Source: Synergistales bacterium (GTDB taxonomy: Bacteria; Synergistota; Synergistia; Synergistales; Aminobacteriaceae). From it: a stretch of DNA of 8,829 nt. The DNA lies in NCBI GenBank assembly GCA_025997935.1, contig BNVG01000082.1:1-8829 (forward strand), given 5' to 3'. A model generated the notes under the pieces. The model saw only the letters and a program-made list of their open reading frames with translations, had not been told where the DNA came from and made no database searches. A program made the translations under genes and the position numbers. Within the stretch, counting starts at the first letter, position 1. Every line of letters starts with the position of its first letter. This document shows positions 5,727 through 8,829 of this stretch, in pieces.

Positions 5727-5965
5727 TTCGCAAGCTCTCGCAGAGCCTCTATATTTTCGGTAATTACATCATCGGTCGCCGCGCTTACGAGTTTTGCGCG
5801 GGCAGCGACAATATCGTCATACTCTGAGAAACTCATCACCATATATCGCGGCTTATTGTTTTTGAGTATCACGGCCATCCCGCCTTCGTCAACGAGCCTA
5901 ACGACTTTTGAAAAGTTCTGATTCGCCTCGGTCATAGGCACAAGCAGATTTGTGTCAATCATCAT
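5723..5965 (-). CDS. phd: Phd/YefM-family antitoxin
   Basis: This is an 80-residue protein of the Phd/YefM antitoxin family. These proteins bind their own operator through the N-terminal domain and wrap the toxin with the flexible C-terminal helix. The N-terminal part shows the family pattern: NLLVPMTEANQNFSKVVRLV (about 5-24), then a Gly-containing turn, VILKNNKPRYMVM (32-44) and a SFSEYDDI start of the C-terminal helix. ATG 5965 is preferred because GAGGTGA sits five bases upstream; the GTG at 5974 overlaps that site. The next gene, overlapping by ATGA, is a doc toxin cut to 38 codons, so this antitoxin appears orphaned. A palindrome in its promoter spacer suggests retained autoregulation. 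It could also neutralise a toxin elsewhere in the genome. Confidence 0.9.
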   Translation of the reverse strand: MMIDTNLLVPMTEANQNFSKVVRLVDEGGMAVILKNNKPRYMVMSFSEYDDIVAARAKLVSAATDDVITENIEALRELAK

Positions 5966-5983
5966 TGAAATCACCTCGATGAT

Positions 5984-6012
5984 AGTATATCCTGAATATA
6001 GGATAAATTAAA
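5984..6012 (-). promoter_or_regulatory. Antitoxin promoter with palindromic operator
   Basis: On the minus strand TTTAAT (6012-6007) and TATACT (5989-5984) are separated by 17 bp and could serve as -35 and -10. The inverted repeat TATCCT-gaatat-AGGATA (5988-6005) fills the spacer. A dyad in this position is where Phd/YefM-type antitoxins bind to repress their own operon. The dyad is visible; binding is inferred from the family. Confidence 0.55.
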
Positions 6013-6070
6013 CCTATGAACCGAACGCGCGTGCGGCGGGGCGGCGAACAGCGTATAAAAAGGGACGGTG

Positions 6071-6079
6071 TGTTAGAAT
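6071..6079 (+). promoter_or_regulatory. Putative promoter of the isomerase gene (extended -10)
   Basis: TGT-TAGAAT (6071-6079) is an extended -10 hexamer about 60 bp before the ATG at 6141. There is no recognisable -35. It repeats the string seen upstream of the methyltransferase gene, and the tRNA promoter also uses TTAGAAT. Confidence 0.4.
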
Positions 6080-6140
6080 TTGTATCGGCAATTTGTGCGC
6101 TTACTCGGTCGTAAAAACTTTTGAAGGAGGAATTTTATTT

Positions 6141-7013
6141 ATGAACAGAATTTTTTTTAAGGGCGCGCTGACGGCGGCTCTCGTTTTGGCGGTTTTAGGC
6201 GCGTCGTTCGCCGCCGACGCGGCGTCCTCGACCAAGGATCCCGAAAAGATTTTGGCCCGCGTGAACGGAGAAGAAATCAAGGAAAAAGACGTCGACAAAC
6301 TGATTTTGTTGCTTGGGCCGCAGGGCGTCAACTACGACAACGAGCAGGGGCGGGTAGCTATTTTGGAAGAGATAGTCAACTCGCGCCTCTTTGCCCTTGA
6401 CGGCGCCAGGAAAAAGCTAAACGAAACGCCCGAGTTCAAAGAAGCCGTGGCGGACTTCACCCGGCAGACCCTGGCGCGCTTCGCCATAGACGACGCGTTA
6501 AAAAACGAGGCGTCCAACGAAGAAGAGGCCCAAAAATTCTACGAAGACAGCCCGGAGCAGTTCACTCAGCCGGAGGAGATTCGCGCGCTGCATATCCTGT
6601 TGGCCGACGACGAGACGAGCGCCGACAAGATAGCGCTTGTCCAAAGCGAGCTCAAGAAAGGCGCGGCCTTCGAGGACGTGGCGAAGGCCAACTCGATAGA
6701 CCCGTCAGCCGCCCAAAACGGCGGAGATCTGGGCTTTTTTGGAAAGGGCATGATGGTGCCGGAGTTCGAAAACGCGGCCTTTGCGCTCGAAAATCCGGGC
6801 GACGTATCGGAGCCCACGCAATCGCAGTTTGGCTGGCACATCATCAAGCTCGTCGAGAAAAAGCCCGAGTCGCTCGTGCCGTTTGACACCGTCAAGGCTC
6901 AGATAATCCAGTATCTCGCAAACGAGAAAAAGGGCATAGAGTATCAGGTACGTTTAGGTATGCTGAAAAGCGAGTACGCCGTCGAGATATTGACTTCCGC
7001 CGACGTTAAGTAA
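6141..7013 (+). CDS. Secreted parvulin-type peptidyl-prolyl cis-trans isomerase (PpiC/SurA/PrsA-like)
   Basis: This is a 290-residue extracytoplasmic foldase. Residues 1-28 form a signal peptide: basic start, hydrophobic AALVLAVLGAS, and Ala-rich cleavage sites near SFA-ADA. No lipobox cysteine follows, so it should be a soluble periplasmic protein, unlike Gram-positive PrsA lipoproteins. A SurA_N-like chaperone segment follows (about 35-125; VNGEEIKEKDVDKLI), then one rotamase domain (about 145-239) with ALHILL (149-154), AFEDVAKANSID, NGGDLGFFGKGMMVPEFENA (193-212) and SQFGWHIIKL (228-237), all standard for parvulins. The C-terminal helices (about 245-280) return to the chaperone domain. 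ATG 6141 has a strong AAGGAGG ten bases upstream; the longer frame from 6093 is not supported. It appears monocistronic, and the tRNA promoter starts about 20 bp after its stop. Its clients, perhaps outer-membrane or secreted proteins, are unknown. Confidence 0.92.
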   Translation: MNRIFFKGALTAALVLAVLGASFAADAASSTKDPEKILARVNGEEIKEKDVDKLILLLGPQGVNYDNEQGRVAILEEIVNSRLFALDGARKKLNETPEFKEAVADFTRQTLARFAIDDALKNEASNEEEAQKFYEDSPEQFTQPEEIRALHILLADDETSADKIALVQSELKKGAAFEDVAKANSIDPSAAQNGGDLGFFGKGMMVPEFENAAFALENPGDVSEPTQSQFGWHIIKLVEKKPESLVPFDTVKAQIIQYLANEKKGIEYQVRLGMLKSEYAVEILTSADVK

Positions 7014-7030
7014 CGTTATTCATTTGTCTA

Positions 7031-7059
7031 TTGACATATTCGGTTTTATCTCTTAGAAT
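7031..7059 (+). promoter_or_regulatory. Promoter of the tRNA cluster
   Basis: TTGACA (7031-7036), a 17-bp spacer, and TAGAAT (7054-7059) form a near-perfect vegetative sigma-factor promoter, with start expected near 7066, about 33 nt before the first tRNA. It is the best promoter in the window and lies only 17 bp past the isomerase stop, so isomerase transcripts may read into the tRNAs. Confidence 0.85.
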
Positions 7060-7098
7060 ACCGCATTGTGCCGTGGGATTCGCCTGTTCCGTTTATCT

Positions 7099-7174
7099 GC
7101 CGGTGTAGCTCAGTTGGTAGAGCAGCTGACTTGTAATCAGCAGGTCGTCCGTTCAAGTCGGATCGCCGGCTCCA
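7099..7174 (+). tRNA. tRNA-Thr (anticodon TGT)
   Basis: The 76-nt cloverleaf has acceptor arm GCCGGTG/CGCCGGC with one G-T pair, discriminator T and encoded CCA. The D arm contains GCTCAGTTGGTAGAGC. The anticodon stem is GCTGA/TCAGC with loop CTTGTAA, giving anticodon TGT, which reads ACA and other ACN threonine codons. The T arm has the GTTCAAGTC core. First gene of the three-tRNA cluster. Confidence 0.96.
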
Positions 7175-7184
7175 TAGGCAAAAT

Positions 7185-7270
7185 GGTAGAGTGGCCGAGT
7201 GGTCAAAGGCAACAGACTGTAAATCTGTCGGCGGAAGCCTACGTTGGTTCGAACCCAACCTCTACCACCA
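7185..7270 (+). tRNA. tRNA-Tyr (anticodon GTA)
   Basis: An 86-nt class II tRNA with acceptor GGTAGAG/CTCTACC, discriminator A and encoded CCA. The anticodon stem is ACAGA/TCTGT with loop CTGTAAA, giving anticodon GTA for tyrosine. A long variable arm (around CGGCGGAAGCCTACG) fits bacterial tRNA-Tyr. The T arm has GGTTCGAACC. It starts 10 nt after tRNA-Thr(TGT). A run of seven T follows the CCA end. Confidence 0.96.
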
Positions 7271-7304
7271 TTTTTTTGTAACGTTTTTCGGCAGTGCGTT
7301 TTGC

Positions 7305-7380
7305 GCCGACTTAGCTCAGTAGGTAGAGCACATCCATGGTAAGGATGGGGTCTCCAGTTCGAGTCTGGAAGTCGGCTCCA
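7305..7380 (+). tRNA. tRNA-Thr (anticodon GGT)
   Basis: The 76-nt cloverleaf has acceptor GCCGACT/AGTCGGC, discriminator T and encoded CCA. The anticodon stem is CATCC/GGATG with loop ATGGTAA, giving anticodon GGT, which reads ACC and ACU threonine codons. The T arm has CCAGTTCGAGTCTGG. It lies 34 nt after tRNA-Tyr and is the last tRNA before the terminator. Confidence 0.96.
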
Positions 7381-7388
7381 GTGAAAGC

Positions 7389-7421
7389 AAGGCTTTAGGA
7401 GATTTCTCCTGAAGCCTTTTT
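7389..7421 (+). terminator. Intrinsic terminator of the tRNA cluster
   Basis: AAGGCTTTAGGAG pairs with CTCCTGAAGCCTT (7389-7401 with 7406-7418) through a 13-bp stem containing one G-T pair and a 4-nt loop, followed directly by further T residues. It begins eight bases past the last tRNA. The histidine kinase start lies only about 24 bp beyond. Confidence 0.88.
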
Positions 7422-7444
7422 ATTTCCAGGGTGGTGTGACGCGC

Positions 7445-8829
7445 GTGAAGTTTGACATTTCGATAAAAAACCGTTTGAGGATTTCGGGTGTTTTTATGCT
7501 CGTCACAATCGTCGCGTTCGGGTTGTCCTTGTTTTTCGGGGGCAGGATTATCTACTTCGAATTACAGGACGAGTCTCTAAGCTCGGACAAAACGGATCCG
7601 GATTATTTTCTCAAGATGGTTGCCTACACTAAAGAAAAATATCTTGAACCGTGGACGAGAGATTTTAATAAAGGGGATTTTGATATAAACGAAGCTTTAT
7701 CGCAGGCGTCGGAGTGGAATGAGCGGTTTGGGAAAGACAGTTTTAACCTCGCCGTATACAAGAATAGGACGCTGTTGACGCGAGGACGTCCAACCATCGA
7801 GGAAAACCTCGCCGCTTTGCTTTTCTCGGACAGTGGTGAGCATTTTATGTTTTTTGATAATTTAGCCGCGTTTACGACTACCATCGGCGAATATAACGTC
7901 GCTTTGGCTTACAATGGCTTTTCCCGCAATCTCTATTACGATGGCGCAAGCAAAGGAACTTTGAATTTGCTCACCGCCACCATCACGATTCTCCTAACGC
8001 TGTTTTTCGTCAACCTCTTTTTGATGCGCTTCGTCGCCCGCCCAATCAATCTCGCGATGACGACCCTCATGGAGGGCATAAGACATATTCGTGACGGTAA
8101 TCTGAGCTATGAGATCTTCTACCGGGGGCACGACGAGTTTGCGCAAATATGCAGCGATTTCAATGAAATGACTTGGAGACTGAATCAGTCCATCAATAGA
8201 ATACAACAAGAAGAGCAAGTGAGAAGAGAACTGATAGCTGGAATTTCGCATGACCTGCATACGCCGCTCGCCTCTATAAAAGCCTATGTGGAGGGTCTTG
8301 CGAAGGGTGTGGCGAATACCCCGGAAAAACGACGGCATTATTTGAACACCCTGAATCGGAAAACTGAAATAATGGAAAAAATTATTGACCAATTGTTTAC
8401 TTTTTCCAAGCTGGATATTGAAACTTTCCCCATGCGTTTATCTCGCGTGGATTTGGGACAGGAGATTACGCGGGTCGTCGGCGAGGCGAGGGACGAGTAC
8501 CGGGAATCCGGTCTCCTAATCGATATTGCCAAGAATTTGCCAAACGCGGACGTTGAGATAGACAAAACGCTTTTTCGAAACATCCTCCAAAATATTTTTG
8601 AGAACAGCCTAAAATATAAAGGCAAAGATAAAGAGAATGTCCATGTCGATGTAAAACTGCACAGAAAGAGCGGCCATATCGAAATCACCATAGAAGACGA
8701 TGGGCCGGGGGTCGAGGACGACGAGATAGTTAAAATTTTCGACACCTTTTACCGCTGCGACAAATCTCGAACTGACGTGGAAAAAGGAAGCGGTTTGGGG
8801 TTGGCTATAGCCCGCAAAGCCGTTATGCG
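7445..8829 (+). CDS. Membrane sensor histidine kinase, truncated by the window end
   Basis: The frame stays open from GTG 7445 to the end of the window (461 codons and two bases). This is a two-component sensor that autophosphorylates on histidine and passes the phosphate to a response regulator. Order of domains: TM1 (about 13-33), an extracytoplasmic sensor region of about 145 residues with no recognised fold, TM2 (about 182-204), HAMP linker (about 205-258, R-P-I-N...GNLSYEI), HisKA with the H-box GISHDLHTPLASI (phosphorylated His269), and HATPase_c with N-box (FENSLKY, Asn387), G1 DDGPG (Asp419), F-box FDTFYR and G2 GSGLGLAIA (448-456). Only the C-terminal end is missing. A second in-frame GTG at 7436 is an alternative start; AGGGTGG at 7428-7434 better suits 7445. 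No cognate regulator lies upstream, so it is probably beyond the window. The signal is unknown. Confidence 0.92.
   Translation, partial: MKFDISIKNRLRISGVFMLVTIVAFGLSLFFGGRIIYFELQDESLSSDKTDPDYFLKMVAYTKEKYLEPWTRDFNKGDFDINEALSQASEWNERFGKDSFNLAVYKNRTLLTRGRPTIEENLAALLFSDSGEHFMFFDNLAAFTTTIGEYNVALAYNGFSRNLYYDGASKGTLNLLTATITILLTLFFVNLFLMRFVARPINLAMTTLMEGIRHIRDGNLSYEIFYRGHDEFAQICSDFNEMTWRLNQSINRIQQEEQVRRELIAGISHDLHTPLASIKAYVEGLAKGVANTPEKRRHYLNTLNRKTEIMEKIIDQLFTFSKLDIETFPMRLSRVDLGQEITRVVGEARDEYRESGLLIDIAKNLPNADVEIDKTLFRNILQNIFENSLKYKGKDKENVHVDVKLHRKSGHIEITIEDDGPGVEDDEIVKIFDTFYRCDKSRTDVEKGSGLGLAIARKAVM

Noticed and set aside
5412..5921. A 169-residue plus-strand frame across the repeat, toxin remnant and antitoxin
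   Set aside because: It is antisense to the clearly recognisable antitoxin and doc sequences and begins inside the repeat element, so it is a shadow frame.
7046..7281. Short frames on both strands across the tRNA genes (for example VAQLVEQ-type peptides)
   Set aside because: They are translations of tRNA sequence. Such peptides are a common annotation artefact.
7624..8745. Three minus-strand frames opposite the 3' part of the window
   Set aside because: The plus strand here encodes a continuous histidine kinase with all expected boxes; the minus-strand frames are shadows.
1..8829. CRISPR array, riboswitch, replication origin or complete insertion sequence
   Set aside because: No regularly spaced direct repeats, no transposase frame, no DnaA-box cluster and no recognisable riboswitch fold upstream of any gene were seen.

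Overview
The window looks like chromosome of a motile, diderm-like bacterium of moderate GC content. The clues are a compact rpsB-tsf-pyrH-frr operon that runs into cheR, a periplasmic (non-lipoprotein) parvulin isomerase with a plain signal peptide, and tRNA genes with encoded CCA ends. The proteins and dispersed GGGCGACC palindromes would fit Synergistota or a nearby lineage. That placement is inference and was not tested.

Layout. 1-327 (+) is the C-terminal third of a MetX-type homoserine O-acetyltransferase. Its stop codon lies inside a small palindromic repeat. 361-4052 (-) is the translation operon in transcript order rpsB, tsf, [hairpin terminator/attenuator], pyrH, frr, cheR: ribosomal protein S2, EF-Ts, UMP kinase, ribosome recycling factor and a chemotaxis methyltransferase. 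4053-4282 holds divergent promoters. 4283-5197 (+) is an AT-richer SAM-dependent methyltransferase gene with an uninterrupted run of 16 G inside its coding sequence, a strong candidate for a phase-variable (contingency) gene. 5198-5726 is a decayed accessory patch: a possible remnant of an isoprenylcysteine-methyltransferase-like gene, a 160-bp element with 13-bp terminal inverted repeats, and a doc toxin gene cut to 38 codons. Directly upstream of doc, with an ATGA overlap, is an intact Phd-type antitoxin gene (5723-5965, -) with a palindromic operator in its promoter.

The core genome resumes with a secreted PpiC/SurA-like peptidyl-prolyl isomerase (6141-7013, +). A near-consensus promoter follows, driving tRNA-Thr(TGT), tRNA-Tyr(GTA) and tRNA-Thr(GGT), then a strong terminator. 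The last gene, open at the window end, is a membrane sensor histidine kinase (7445 onward, +).

The most notable signals are the poly-G tract in the methyltransferase gene and the orphaned antitoxin beside its truncated toxin. Together with the repeat element they mark 4.26-6.03 kb as a variable island between conserved operons.
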